A stretch of 64,000 nt of DNA from Ciona savignyi (Eukaryota > Chordata > Ascidiacea > Phlebobranchia > Cionidae): the NCBI GenBank assembly GCA_000149265.1, contig CH003126.1, positions 1,495,688-1,559,687 of the forward strand, in the 5' to 3' direction. A program made the position numbers and the translations under genes. Shown here in pieces: positions 1 to 39,856 of the stretch; within the stretch, counting starts at the first letter, position 1; each line of letters begins with the position of its first letter. The notes beneath the pieces are model-generated. The model saw only the letters and a list, made by a program, of their open reading frames with translations, ran no database searches and was not told the DNA's origin.

Positions 1-3000
1 TTCCTCTGCAAAAATGAGCTGTTTCTGAGTTCAATCGAGGACACTGTACTCCTATCCGACGTCGAGGGCAAATGCATGGTTTTGTCCGGTCGCGATTACT
101 CAGCATGTCGACCAACGGAAATACCCGAAACCGACATCTATGTTTACGAGTCAAAGTACTTCGATAAGATCATCAAGAAAATGAAGGGGGTCAAGCGATA
201 TGTTCCTACCCACAAGGTGAGCAGGGCTAATGGCTGCTTGGAAGGAAAAATTGGGCTCAGTGTAATAGGATAGGTTATTCATGTTTATTACCGGAGCTAT
301 TGCAGTGTATTGTATATGATAGACACGTTCCTTCAATTTAGTAAAACCCATTAATCCGCTGTGGCAATGTTCGTGAAGTGCCTTGCTCAAGGACATAACC
401 AACTGGCTAGCGACCAGTTTCGCACCTGCAACCTTTCGGTAGACAGGCACCGCACTAAACTGCCAGACTAACCGGCCGCAGTATATGTATTTGCTAGCTT
501 GTTGGTTGACTTTGTGAGAGCCACTGCTGGAAAAAGATAATATCAGTGCTATGTTATCCATGTGGGCACTCACCGTCATGGGAGGACCAAAAAAATAGAA
601 CAAAATTGGCTCTTTGTTTATAATTAAATATCATCAGAGTCAGCAGACATTATGAGAGGCTGATACACATGTTTGCTTAGATTCCCAGAGCTAGAACTGT
701 CTGTGACAGAGAGGATCATTAAGTTTTTTTAGTTTTTATTGCTTTTGGTTTGTTAGAAGTGAATAGTGAGTGCAAAGTCAGAACAACATCTACTATAAGC
801 TTAAATTAAAAATAACTTTTTTTACATTTTCTTCTAATTTTTTAGTTCTCTTTAACTTTATACATAAAGTAAGAATAAAAAATGCAGTACAGACTATTCT
901 ATGCAGTAGAGGATTTTTTACCATTGCCTCAACATATGCAAATAGCTAGTATCATACAACAACTTATTCCTTTTCTAATTGCTTTGTTTTAAGTTATTTT
1001 AATCAGTCAAATTTATTAATTTATTTATTTAGCTGCCCAGAACAAAAAGATGGCATTATTTGGAACGCAGTGACACAGTGGCTATTTCCAGTGCAGTAAG
1101 TACATCTGGTGTTTAGTGGTAGAAAATGCATTTTCTCTTTAAATGTAGCTACCTGCAACATCCTGAAAAGTGAGCAGTTCATTAAAATAATAAAAAAATC
1201 CTTTAACACCTACTATCACAGTATCACCACAGTAACCTGTGCTTCAATGTGACAGTAATATCAGTCTGCGTGACCTACACTATTTTAGGACTGTAGCAGG
1301 ACAGTACATTAGCATGGTAGACAGAGGCAAAAATAGATACATCAAGTTATTGATTCCATTTCCAATTTTCAGTATGCCATTTTTCTGTGAAGCTTTAGTA
1401 CAGTAAGAACAACTTCAATTGAGGCTTTTTTAACCATTATTATTTTACCTCCTAATCGTAAGCAGTAATCATAATCAGACCCAATTTTCTTGGTATGTGT
1501 GCCAGGCCAGTAATATTGGTATGTGTGCCAGGCCAGTCCCATGACCAGAGAAAGGTATAACCTGAACCATTTACTTCTGCCAACCCCCTGAAATTTACTT
1601 TAATGAACAAGGTAAAAAAGCAAGATAAACAGTCTTGTCTCACCCGAGGGATAAACATGGATGCGTTATTAACCCCTGACCCCAACCGCAGGTGGTGGAT
1701 GATGAATACTACTACTTCAAGAAGCCGTTCACCCCTGAGAACGTGTTGTCCCCCATCCTCTTGAAGATGGTTGCGGAAGATGTGAAGCAGCGGCAGATTC
1801 AAGCGGTCGAGCAGAAACACCAGAAACTCTCCATGAACGAGGTGACTTCGATCTTACAAACTGAGTTGTGACGTCATCAAAAAGTTGTGACGTCATTAAA
1901 AAGTTGTGACGTCATCAAAAAGTTGTGACATCATTAAAAAGTTGTGAAGTCATCAAAAAGTTGTGAAGTCATCAAAAAGTTGTGAAGTCATCAAAAAGTT
2001 GTGATGTCATCAAAAAATAAAAATTTCAAAAATTTTGGAAATTTTATTTCAAACAACTCTATGTTGAACATTTTGCCCTAACTATAACACACAAGGCGCT
2101 AGAGCACTACAAAGCATAGACGGTCAAACTGCGCAAAAATAAACTCGTTTCTAAGGGGTTAAATATTTTCATGTAGTTTGGAACCTGAGCAAAATTCTTT
2201 AAGACAATATACAAAGGGTTTTATATTAAGTGACAGACCACAAGAGTCTTAAGCACATAAGCTTTGCTTTTTTTAAACTAGATCTAAGTCCTGCAAGATT
2301 TTTTTACAATTTGTAGAATCATAAAAGTGAAATTGGATCAAGCCTGAAATAAGTACTTACCAACATGCTATCTTGTTGCAATATTTTTCCTTTAAAATTT
2401 ACTTTATATGTTCCTACAGGCCCCAGCACCTGGTTATATGAGCCAGCACCAGCCCCCCTCCCAAGGCCTGCCGTACAACCAACCAATTTACAACCAGCAG
2501 CAACCACTCATGGTGCAGCAACCATACCACCCTTACCCCCAATCTTACCCCCAAACCAGTATGGACAGTACCCCGAGACCCTACATACAGCAAAACTACC
2601 AGGGTTACCCCTCACCCCACCCCGGGGTTCCAAGTTACCAACATTCACCCCATATGGTTTACACCGCGTCCCCCCACCCACCTATGATGACCCCTAACCC
2701 CCGTATCCAGGTAAACCAGGTAAATATTTTGTTTCACAAACCAATATTAATAAAAGTTTAATACCCCAACCCCAATTTTTACTGCCATCACCAAACCTAA
2801 AATAATAAAAATATATTTCTTTCACAAACCAAAAATAATAAAAGTTTTTCACCCCAACCCCCTTTTTAACAAAACCCCCTCACCCCCCTTTCCCGTTTAG
2901 TCTCCAGACAGCAGCCGAGCTTCCTCTGTGCGCCCAGAATCAGCAGCGACTCCCCCGCTAAAGAAGAAGGGTCGTGTAGGGCACTCCACAGGCTACATAC

Positions 3001-6000
3001 TTTTCGCCAGTCACTGCCACCCAAAAGTGCGAGCCGACAATCCTGATCTGCCATTCGGGGATATCAGCAAACTGGTACGTCCGATGAGTTGTATTTATTG
3101 CTTAATAAGAACAAAACTTTTGCTGCTCTAAATGTTCAGGCTGATACTTTGATAGCCGTCAAGATATCTAGTCATCACTTTAAGTGTCTATTCTGCTAGG
3201 TTTCCGGCCCTTTAACTTGTAGCATAAATATGTATTCTGCAATTTCTTACTCCCTGTACCAGTGATCCTTCAAATCCTTTTTAAAATCCATAGATATTCC
3301 TAAGTTGCACAAGAAACATTTTACAAAATTCAGTTTTTAGGTATATTTTTGTATATCCTTGTACATTTTAACCATTTACCCCCCCCCCCTCCTTTCATAC
3401 CCCATTTACCAACATGTGGTTAACCGTAGTAAATTTTTACCTTTTACCACCCCCCCATTACCCCCAACCTTACCCCACACCCAGGTGGGTGAGGAGTGGA
3501 GGAACCTGGATGAAGAGGAGAAACACGAGTACGAGGAGAAAGCTCGAGAGAAGATGGCGATTGCAGAGGCCGAGGGTCGGCTCATTCCTCGGAAGAAGAA
3601 GAAAAAAAATGGCGACGACGTGGTAACCCCAACCATCACCATGGCACCAGGTGATTTATTGAGAGTTGATACTTTCTGAGAAAAGTGTTGATTAATAATG
3701 GATAGGATAGGGAAGTATCAACTGAAAATTGAATGTCATTTGTTAAATGTTATGCCCACAGCCAAATGGATAGGATAGAATAGGATATTCATGTTTATCC
3801 CCGTGAATGGGAAAACCAAGGGGGTTATCACACGGGTGATCGTTGGATTACCTTGCGCCCATCGTCGGGTTACAGAAGCTATTGCAGTGTGTTGTATATG
3901 ATAGACACGCATTCCTTTAATTTGGTAGAACCTATTAATCCATTAGTTCAGGCAATGGCTACCTCGGATGGGAGATATCAACGCACTTGGTGGTTTCATT
4001 CAGAACAGGAGACATTTTTTTGCAAAGTGGTCTTTTTCCAATTTTCTCACTAATATTTATAAAGGACAATGGTAATATTTTATGTACAAAGTACTAGTGT
4101 ACTAAAGATAAGGCTCTATCCTACCATTTTGAAATTTTTAAACTTGTCGGTTGTTATAAACGGAAATGGAGCATTGTAAACTAACACAAAACACAATAAC
4201 TTCAGTACTATCACTCTGATCGATTAATATACTTCATAGCTGTCATGGGACAGAATAAAGCACTCCTGTTTATATTGCCCCTAGAAAAATAAAGTTGATG
4301 TATAATATAGGCAATATTTACATTATCATGTGCCCACCGCTGAGTTACTTTGCAGTTTGTTAGATTTTGTGGTGTGTTTTCAGATAATTATGATTTCTTG
4401 CAGTCATTAAAGAGTTGGGGCAATAGATCGGTTGTGTGAGGGCCTAACCGACTAGCCTGTGATTTGTTTTGTTCTCCCTACTTTACCACTGTAAACCTTA
4501 AAAAGAGCTAACCAGTCTAGTTGAAAGTTAATTTAATTAATGAAAAGAAAATTAATTAAAGTAACTTTTACCAACATTTCTTGTTCTTTATATGTTGGAT
4601 GTTAAAACAACACTGTAACATCCAACTTATAAAGAACAAAAAAAACAACAAGTGAAAAACGCTTACTGGTAAAGAAAAAAACCATTCACTGGTGAAAATT
4701 AAGTTTCCATGTCTATTAGAGGTGGCGTTAAATTGGGGTTGCACTCTATTTTTCACTGCTCCCTTTATAGTTCAAATAAAGCTGTTGTTCATGTTTATAC
4801 AAAGGTCTCATTAAAATGGAGTTGGTATATAATATACACAAACCCCAATCTGATCATCATAATCAACCATTTTTTTATTCTTTAAATTATAAAAAAAAAT
4901 CCTTTTCGAGCAGTGGCACAGTTCCAACAACCGGGTCAATACACCGGCATCGTGCAAGGAACACCACAAACAGGTTATAACCCCGCCATGCCAGCCTACT
5001 CACAGACCCCAACTGGAATCGTCTACCCAGCCCAGCAAATTGCTCCCGTAAGTTTATTATTGCCACGATGTTACAAAAGGTTTAGAATTATGTATAGAAT
5101 TCCATATTATAGAATTTTGTCCGACCGGTTATTCTAGCGGTTTAGTGCAACACCTTTAAGTCAAACGGTTGCAGTTTCGAAACTTGTCGCTAGCTAGACA
5201 GTTGTGTCCTTGGGCAGGGCACTTTCCCATTCTTATCCAACTGACCCTTATTTCTTCTCAGGCCCCGGCCACCATAGCTGAGCGTCACCGGGTGAAAAGA
5301 GGACCCCTCTTCCTCCAGCCGCCCCCCAAAGCACAGAGGATCATGCATTCTGAGGCGTACCTCAAATACATCGAAGGTTCGTTTCAAACTGTTACACCTT
5401 TTGTGTTCTGATGAAGCAAAACTGTTCAATTCTTCTATGTTATTTGCTTGTGGTCATTAGAGAATAGGGACCTTAACCACTTAGTATGTGTTTGTTTTTT
5501 TCAATACCGCACATTTTTCTTCGAGTGGCTTAGTCTAGAGACGAACTGCTTTTAGTAAAAATTTATTTTTCCAAATTTTACCCTTTTTTGTTTTTAATTT
5601 TTTATGTGGGTTGGTGTCCATGTCTAAATATACAGAAAGAAAATAATTGATTGGTTTTTAGACGTGTTTTAACGACTGTCGTTTTGCCGTTTGTTTTCCA
5701 AAGGTCCTACTTCGTGATTTTATCATGGAAAAAAAGCTAACCTAATATATTAGGATATACGAGGATATACGAGGATATACGAGGATAGGATAAGATATTC
5801 ATGTTTATCCCGTGAATGGGAAAACCTAGGGGGTTATCACACGGGCAATCGTCAGATCACCTCGCACCCATCGTCGGGTTACCGGAGCTATTGCAGTTTG
5901 TTGTATATGATAGACACGTTCCTTCAATTTGGTAGAACCCATTAATCCGCTGGGTTCAGGCAATGTCCATAAAGTGCCTTGCCCTAGGACACAACCGACT

Positions 6001-7302
6001 AGCTAGCGACCAGATTCGCACCTGCAACCTTTCGATTGAAAGGCGACGCACTTAACCGCTAGACCACCGGGCCGGACTTATTGTACTGGCTTTCATTAAC
6101 CTCCCTTGCTAAGGACATATCACTGTCTAATTAAAAACTCAATTGGTTGGTTTCGAAGCTGCGACCATTCAGTCCACATTCCGACATCCTATGACTAAAC
6201 TAACTGTGCAGACAATTAGTAAAGAGAGTGCTACATTGCTACCTTATCTCACAGAAAAAATCTAGTTTTTTACAAGTGCCTGGTAACTTAATACATTGGA
6301 TTGAAATTTGCACTTTTTGAAATTCACTCTCTTTTTTTATCAGGATTAGAAAAAGGCAGCAAGACACTGAGCAACTGGAAGAAAACTCTCTCAGTGAAAG
6401 AGAGTGATGTGGTAATGAGCAAAGAGGAAGTGGATAAGTAAGTCTTTCAATATAATGTTCTATTTACCTGGTTTTAGTGCAGGTATGGTTACGTGATCGG
6501 AACCAAAAGGTTTTGATCTTAGTTTCTCCGACTATTTAACTGGTTTGTAACGTGTCGAACTTTTTTTGTTTTTATTTTGTACCGAACCAAGTTTCGAACC
6601 TATGATGGGCTCGTTACAAATGCCATTTTTTTGTATTTGTATCTAAGTCTGTATATGTATCGGTCCCGTTAACCATTCGGCCACATGAACGTGCCAACCT
6701 GTCGGACTTGTCGGTTGTGTCTTTGGACAAAGCCTTGCTTAGTGGAGGTTCTTTATACCCAGTGGATTAATGGTTTCGAGAATTGATGTATTGTCTAATA
6801 TACACACACTGCAATAGTTATGCAACGTTATACATGTGGTAATATGACAATTTCCGGTGTTAGAACTCTCCCTACATTTGCTTATCACATGGATATTCTA
6901 TCGTAAGCGTGGTTGACCATATAGTACCGCTATTTACTTTTACATTAGCGTCTTTATATTCTATACTATCCAAGTTAAAAGAATTTAACGTAATGACCCA
7001 TACCTGGCTCTGAATAGGCAGTGTATTACTAGTCCTATCTCTCTATTTTTTGTCAGGTTAAGTTTTGAACCCAGGATGGGCTAGTTTTTAAGACCGTTTT
7101 TCGCATAATTGTTTTATGTATCGGCCGCTTAACACCCAATTAAATGTGGATTTTACCCCAATAACCCAACACTTTCACCCACAGGCTACCGGTACATTGG
7201 CTCGCGAACGGCAAAGCAAGACATGAAACCACCAAATCAGCGTTGTGGGCACTGCGTGATCTAATGCTGAAAGATGCGTTCGCCATCAAGAATAGCTTGT
7301 AG
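1..7302 (+). CDS. PBRM1: Polybromo-1 (BAF180) homologue, 3' part of gene, 9 exons
   Basis: Subunit of the PBAF SWI/SNF chromatin-remodelling complex, acting in the nucleus. Exons: 1-216 (open on the left), 1692-1841, 2420-2710 (or 2719), 2901-3074, 3485-3650, 4914-5047, 5262-5376, 6344-6437 and 7185-7302 (stop TAG 7300-7302). All junctions are GT-AG and the phases join without a shift, giving 485 residues here. Residues 1 to about 95 match the end of the second BAH domain (CRPTEI, VVDDEYYYF). Residues 123-219 are a Pro/Gln/Tyr-rich linker, about 247-306 an HMG box (GYILFASH, EEWRNLDEEEKHEYEEKA), followed by a KKKKKK stretch. The C-terminus carries the family signature PPPKAQRIMHSEAYLKYIEG and a final WALRDLMLKD block. 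Bromodomains and the first BAH domain lie left of the window. Intron lengths are ordinary and most hold SINE copies. The family assignment is secure; the exact 3' UTR end is not visible, as no AATAAA follows within 300 bp. Confidence 0.95.
266..480 (-). mobile_element. SINE-A copy (internally deleted), PBRM1 intron
   Basis: SINE-A in antisense. The tRNA-like head (gaaaggttgcaggtgcgaaactggtcgctagc in the full copy) and the body word TGTCCTTGGGCAAGGCACTT are recognisable on the minus strand. The segment between the ATCCT-type tail and CCGGTAAC is missing. Confidence 0.85.
1865..2016 (+). repeat. 19-bp minisatellite, 8 units, with CRE-like cores
   Basis: Eight head-to-tail copies of gttgtgacgtcatcaaaaa, starting 24 bp after the exon donor at 1841. 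The first three units keep a perfect TGACGTCA palindrome; later units read TGACATCA, TGAAGTCA or TGATGTCA. Confidence 0.95.
2901..3650 (+). CDS. PBRM1: PBRM1 HMG-box exon pair
   Basis: Two exons (2901-3074 and 3485-3650) split the HMG box of PBRM1 at the junction SKL|VGEEWRNL. The first exon carries a basic lead (PPLKKKGR) and helix 1 (GYILFASHCHPKV). The second carries WRNLDEEEKHEYEEKAREKM, then RKKKKKNGDD, which looks like a nuclear localisation patch. The single HMG box is known to help PBRM1 bind nucleosomal DNA. The second exon ends in phase 1 (ATG GCA CCA G) and joins 4914 as Val. Confidence 0.93.
3768..3959 (-). mobile_element. SINE-A copy, truncated, PBRM1 intron
   Basis: Antisense SINE-A from the ATCCTATCC-type tail through TTTTCCCATTCACGGGGATA to the middle of the body; the tRNA-like head is missing. 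Confidence 0.85.
4581..4639. repeat. Hairpin, 24-bp stem with one mismatch, PBRM1 intron
   Basis: The left arm 4581-4604 (ttgttctttatatgttggat...) pairs with 4616-4639 (...atccaacttataaagaacaa) around an 11-nt loop. It is either a tiny fold-back element or a pre-miRNA-sized hairpin. Confidence 0.8.
5121..5227 (+). mobile_element. SINE-A head fragment just upstream of a PBRM1 exon
   Basis: Sense fragment holding the tRNA-like head (gtttcgaaacttgtcgctagc) and TTGTGTCCTTGGGCA. It ends about 34 bp before the acceptor at 5261. Confidence 0.8.
5600..5730 (-). repeat. Repeat family C, third copy
   Basis: On the minus strand it shares aacggcaaaacgacagtcgt and AAAAnCACGAAGnnGGAC with the copy at 56903-57075. 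Unnamed family. Confidence 0.55.
5751..6076 (-). mobile_element. SINE-A, near full length, PBRM1 intron
   Basis: A complete antisense copy with the tRNA-like head at the right end (ggcccggtggtctagcggtt on the minus strand). Its tail is expanded to about four aggatatacg units at 5751-5785. Confidence 0.92.
6580..6694 (-). mobile_element. SINE-B copy, PBRM1 intron
   Basis: SINE-B is about 100 bp with an A-box-like TGGCCGAATGG and a B-box-like GGTTCGAAAC on the sense strand; here both lie on the minus strand. Confidence 0.75.
6706..6835 (+). mobile_element. SINE-A body fragment
   Basis: Sense fragment: TCGGTTGTGTCTTTGGACAA, then CCAGTGGATTAATGG and ACACACTGCAATAG; head and tail are lost. Confidence 0.75.
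7056..7132 (-). mobile_element. SINE-B fragment
   Basis: Minus-strand B-box end (ttgaacccaggatgggct on plus) with the GACCGTTTTT stretch and TATGTATCGG, without a clear A box. Confidence 0.55.
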
Positions 7303-7996
7303 TTGGTTGAGCGGTCGAAAGAGTCGTTGTATATAACCCAGACGTTGCTGTCAATGCTGTAATCGGACGAAGGGACTTTTTTGTGATTGGACTTTCAACC
7401 GCAATTTTAGTGGTTTAATTAGAACCCAAGCAATCATACATTGGGCATGTAAACATAAGTTGTGCTTGTCCGAAATTCACGACTGCGATTAATGGTCAAA
7501 AAAGTGCTGCAAAATTTCGTTATTATCGTTCTTTACATTTTGAATTCGTTTGCCCCCTAAACAATTTTTCTTGTCTATGTTCTGACTTTGTCTCTTCCCA
7601 AAAACCGTCTACTCAAAAAACACACCATTTTTCGTCTTTTGTGTCGTGTTTTGTCAGTACATACACGTTCTGGTAAAACGATTGCTTGCGGCGTGAACTC
7701 GCGCGCACCTAGTTTTCCGCGCACCGAAAACAAAAAAAAGGCGAAAAGGTCCTTGGTACTGTGATACACAACAGATATAGGGTCAACTACGCGGCTACAG
7801 CACCACACTAATATTGCAGGAAGCACCGTAGCGTGGCATGGAACGACAGTCGATTGAACGGTTACTTGTGGGGGGTAGCACCCGAGTGAACTTCTGGTTG
7901 TTTTTGAATTTTCAGCAGTGACCGGTAGTTGCGTCACGTAGGGGGCAGGATCTGGGTAACTTTCCGGGTAAACTGGGTAAAAATTGTCTAAAGCGT
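7303..7996. other. Space between convergent PBRM1 and FoxP stop codons
   Basis: Must hold both 3' UTRs. No repeat is recognised. A minus-strand ATTAAA at 7419-7414 could end FoxP transcripts, which would overlap the PBRM1 3' UTR. Confidence 0.6.
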
Positions 7997-35222
<27,226 letters not shown>

Positions 35223-37890
35223 TATCAAGGCGAAGAGACTAAGAGAGCACGTCACCGTGCGCTGCAATGTCGAAAACAAAGGAGTTGGTTATCGTAAAAA
35301 TAACAACACTAAATTATAATATTTTATAAAAAAACAGATCCTGTAAAACTACTAAATTCTGAACTAAAACTAATTAAAAATCTCGAAAGCGTGTTAGCGA
35401 ATTTGCCTGAACTCCATTTACCAGCCATCTACACGGCCTATAACCAAAGATAGCGGCGTAGTAGGCGTGACAGCCTGGGCGACTAGAATACACCAACGAA
35501 CAACGACGCATCATCATATGCATATCGCGGTGCTCTGTACTGGATCGACCGCCTATTATTCAGTTTCGCGGTAAACAGGAAAAAAGACTCGATACAATAG
35601 AAGCGCGCATTTGGTAAACAGGATACAAGCCACACAGGCCTCCTCGTGCTGTTAAGGCTCTTTTATCTGAAACACATTGCAATTCCATCGCCGGGCAGCT
35701 GTCTGGTGTGGTTCCATCTACATTTAAAGAACCTGCCTCGGTATTACTTAAAGTCCAATTTCGCCAATCACGCTGTGATTTAGCGAACCACACTTTCAGA
35801 TATTGCGTTTATTATTTCTGTTAAGATTTTGTAACAGTTGTAACTATTATTTATATGCATTTTACAAAAAAAAACGCTTAAAAAGTTGTTTCGTTGTAGA
35901 AATAATTTAAATTATCTGGCCGTCATTTGAAATATAGTCCAAGATTCTACAGTACACAGTAACTGTAAACAGTGCGTTAGAGTGAGCGTACTGTGAGCAC
36001 CGGAGCAACGAGCTACCGGTTCCTGTCTGTTACAAAGCTGGAACTCTCTTATCGATTCTCCTTTGCGTTTTAAACGTAAATCCTTTTCCCGCTGTAGAGC
36101 AGCCGCTTAACTGTCCTGTATGAGCGCTCACCTGCCGACCTGCTAGCCTAAACATTAAGTGACACCGCGCGATCAAATCGAATCTGTTGATATTTCTTCT
36201 CCAGCAACGAGAGAGTCCAGAAGCCTTCACGCGCTGTTGCACCGGCGCGGACAATCAGTCGAATGCGGGAAAAAGTGCCTGGCACGCTGGGAAGGAAGGC
36301 GGGGCTTATTCGATCAATAACAGCAATAGGTCGGCTTAACTTCGGCTCATCCGACAACGCGTAGTATTTATAAAGGATACTGCCGTCGCGTAGTGTAAGG
36401 CGTGTTGGAATCGAGGTGCGGGCAGAGAAAATCAGCGGCGTTTATTGCGCGGATCCATTACCACTCGCTAAACAAACAACACGGATCCGTTCACCGCGTT
36501 CCAATGGCTCTCGGCCGTGTAGTTTTCGATACATCGGTCAGTCGAGTTACACGCCATGGATGCACCTGCCAAATCCGTTGGCCGTCGGCTCTGGTTACAA
36601 AGCAAGCCGAGCCGGTGGACGTGAGAACGACACCGTAAAGTGGCCCCAAGACGGGACAGCCAGCATTTGGCAACAATTTCAAGCTCAACCGAGTAACACT
36701 ACACCGAGTTAACAGCAACGCAGCGGCGTAAACGACCATCCGGCCTCGGTCGAGCGTCGCGGGCTTTTGTTTGCGAGTCGCCCCGCCGTTTAGCGGGCAA
36801 GTGACTTCGGCATTCGATCGATCATCGGCGACAACTTCAAGTTTCGCGGGCCCGACATTTTCATTGCTGAACCCACCGAGCCGTTCATCATTCCGGACAC
36901 AAACAAATAAGCAGAATTGCCCCTGACCAGCAGCAATTACCCGTAACCACGCTTGCCCTGATCTAATCGAAGTGATCAATTTGCCCCGAAATTAGACAGG
37001 CTCGAATTTCAAAGCGCTCATATTTTCCGCGCATAAGAAGAGCAGTGTTATGGCGAGGAATTAATACAATACAGTTTAAAAAAGATGCCACCTCCCAACC
37101 AAAGCTTGCATTCACTGAGGAAACAGTGGACCTTACGACTGCTGGCCCACTGCACGACGCCCTTGGGTGACAAATGATGAATGCGTTTTCGCGATAATTC
37201 CTCCTGTAAAATTGCTTTCGAGTTTACGTAGCCCAGTTTACGATCACAAGTAATGCTTTGAACTTTGTTTGGGCCGTCGTCGCCTGTCCATGTAATTGGA
37301 AATACCACTGAAACTCACAAAAAACAGCGACCCGCGCTTTCGTGCTGTAATTAATTTTCCTTTTTGGTTTCTACGTTGTAATGTTGTGAAGATGTCTCAA
37401 CGTCTTTAGCAGAAAATACCTTACAAAACTCAGTAATAGACCGCAAGATATCAAACGACTTTGTGCTAACATATGGAAAATCGAGATGGAAATAACGTAC
37501 ACATTTTACCACCTGCCTAACCGTACAAAACATTTTATTGTAGTTCTGCTCGTAAAACAACAGTGACAACAGTATATTCGGCGAACTCTGTTATGAAACC
37601 TTATCTTAAATTGCTATGCTTCGGTACGAGAGACATGTGTGCCCACTAAATGCACAGTGAAAATGGAAGAGTCCCCCGCATAGAGTAAATGGAAAATAAA
37701 TAAACAAACAAACACGGTCGTTCTGTGTTGTTAGAGCGTCCCAATGCGATTATCGACCGGCTTTTAATGCATGTAAACAAGACGAGGCATAGTCCATAAC
37801 GCAAGAAAGGGAAATAGTGGGCTTTCCCAACTTACAACGCGCTTTATCATACATGACCTACATTTAGTTTTGGGTTATATATATTTTTTC

Positions 37891-37996
37891 ACCGAGCCAA
37901 GTTTCGAACACATGATGGGCTCGTCATTCGGACAGTTTTTGTATATTTCGGTATATGTATCGGTCGCGTTAACCTTTCGGCTACTCGACCGTACAT
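37891..37996 (-). mobile_element. SINE-B copy, intergenic
   Basis: Plus-strand CCGAGCCAAGTTTCGAACAC ... GGTCGCGTTAACCTTTCGGC. Confidence 0.75.
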
Positions 37997-39530
37997 ATTT
38001 TTTAACTTAAGCGTTTTTTGGTAGGATAGAACCGTTAAAGTTTAAACACATTGCTTAATAGCGTACTTAGTCATCGGAAATAAATGGGTGATAAACCTGA
38101 GTGTTTGTCTATAAAACGGCCACTGCGATTCTCCTAAGGCCGAGAACTGCCTTGTCGCTATTTATTTTTGTAAATACACAAGCCTTGCGGCCGGGGGCAC
38201 CGGTAGCACACGGTTTATATATGCCTAATATTATCCATACCGGCGAACTAAAAACAGTACAGCAAACAAATAAATAAACAAAGCAAGGCCAAATCTTCAC
38301 TGCGGATGAGGCTTAAAATAGCGAGATCTCGAGATTAGACTAGTTTGATTGTGTACAGGCAAGGGTACAAACACAATCCAATCACGTTCTAGCGATACGA
38401 GGCTCGATTATCTAACACATCGTTCCGAAAATAGACGGCTGAAGATTATTGTTTATTTACTACCGTTCACAAATGAACAATAAACGGTGGGCGAACTCAG
38501 GCGCCTGAAAATTGTTTGTAAAATGGATTAAACATGCTCATTTTTTGCCTAAAGCTTGCTGAAAAGCTTGTACATTCCGATTTTCGGGTTGTTTAACGAC
38601 AGGCAACTATTTTAGGCTCGTATGCATCAGTCGGCATTGCTGATCGGCTTATTGTCTTTAGAGCAAGGTGTATGACCAACACTGTTTTCTTACTGAAAAA
38701 GTTAGATAAATATCAACTGTAGCATTTACAAGGTGCACAGCACAAACAGAAAAATGTAAAATACTAAAATTATACTATTTTGCAGAGCAATACTCAGTAA
38801 GCTTGCACTAACGCTAAACTGTGTACCACTTCTGGCTTTTCGTTATATTCGTCTGAAATATTTTTGAATTGAGCCCGTATTTATATACTAGCTGATACGA
38901 ATTTTTCCCACACGTAATGTCGAAAATACAGACAAAAGATTGTTGTATCATCTTATTTCAAATTGGATCCGATTTGTAATCCATGGGCGGCGGGATTAGG
39001 TTTTCCGTCATCTGTATTGTTACGCACTTAGCGTGACACCGGAACAATAGGAGGTACAGACAGACATGTACCCAAAATAAATTCATAATGCAACGAAAAT
39101 GCGCCATCTGACATTTCTGCTTTTCCACCGAAAGCAAATCCGGACAGCCGTGGTAATCTATAACGCGAGAGTCGTATATACAAATACACAAATTGCATAC
39201 ATATATGCTCATTAATATGTACAAAGCAACGATACATTGGTTGAATATCCAATGCAAAATACTCCAATTGTGTATTGAAGTCTCTATTGTACACTTATTG
39301 TTCACGAGATGTATATGGCATCTGTAATTTTTAGGTGAAATCGAAGTTATTATTGACCCGGTCAAGTATTAATTTTAAGTTCTCACAAAGCCGATATACT
39401 GCATAACTTATTTATGGATTTTGATTTTCTTCAGGAACCTATCACAAATATCGACAGAAGAATTGGTTGTCAGGGGGTTAAGAGACTGAATTTCAGGGCG
39501 AAAAGAGTCCGAAAAATATAGGGCGTTTTT

Positions 39531-39645
39531 GTACGGTCGTGTGGCCGAATGGTTAACGCGACCGATACATATACCGACTATTATACAAAAACGGTCCTAG
39601 TGACGAGCCCATCATGGATTCGAAACTTAGCTCGGTAAAAAAATA
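39531..39645 (+). mobile_element. SINE-B copy, intergenic
   Basis: Clean copy: TCGTGTGGCCGAATGGTTAA, GCGACCGATACATATACCGA, then TTCGAAACTTAGCTCGGTAA. Confidence 0.85.
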
Positions 39646-39761
39646 TATACGGCGTTTTACGGGGATCGGTTTCGAACCAAAGACCACTAGATTCAACTCC
39701 AGGAAATTTGTTGCAGGCTAGCCGCACATTCATCGCCCTAACTGACTTCATAATCAAAAAA

Positions 39762-39856
39762 TTTGAGTTAAGTTTTGAATCCATCAGGACCGTTTTTTGT
39801 ATAAGAGTCGGTATATGTATCGGTCGCGTCAACCATTCGGCCACACGGCCATACAC
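39762..39856 (-). mobile_element. SINE-B copy, intergenic
   Basis: Antisense copy ending in CAACCATTCGGCCACACGGC on the plus strand; with the copy at 39531 it forms an inverted pair about 120 bp apart. Confidence 0.75.

Noticed and set aside
1865-2016. CRISPR-like array
   Set aside because: Units are directly adjacent with no unique spacers, and the DNA is animal nuclear.
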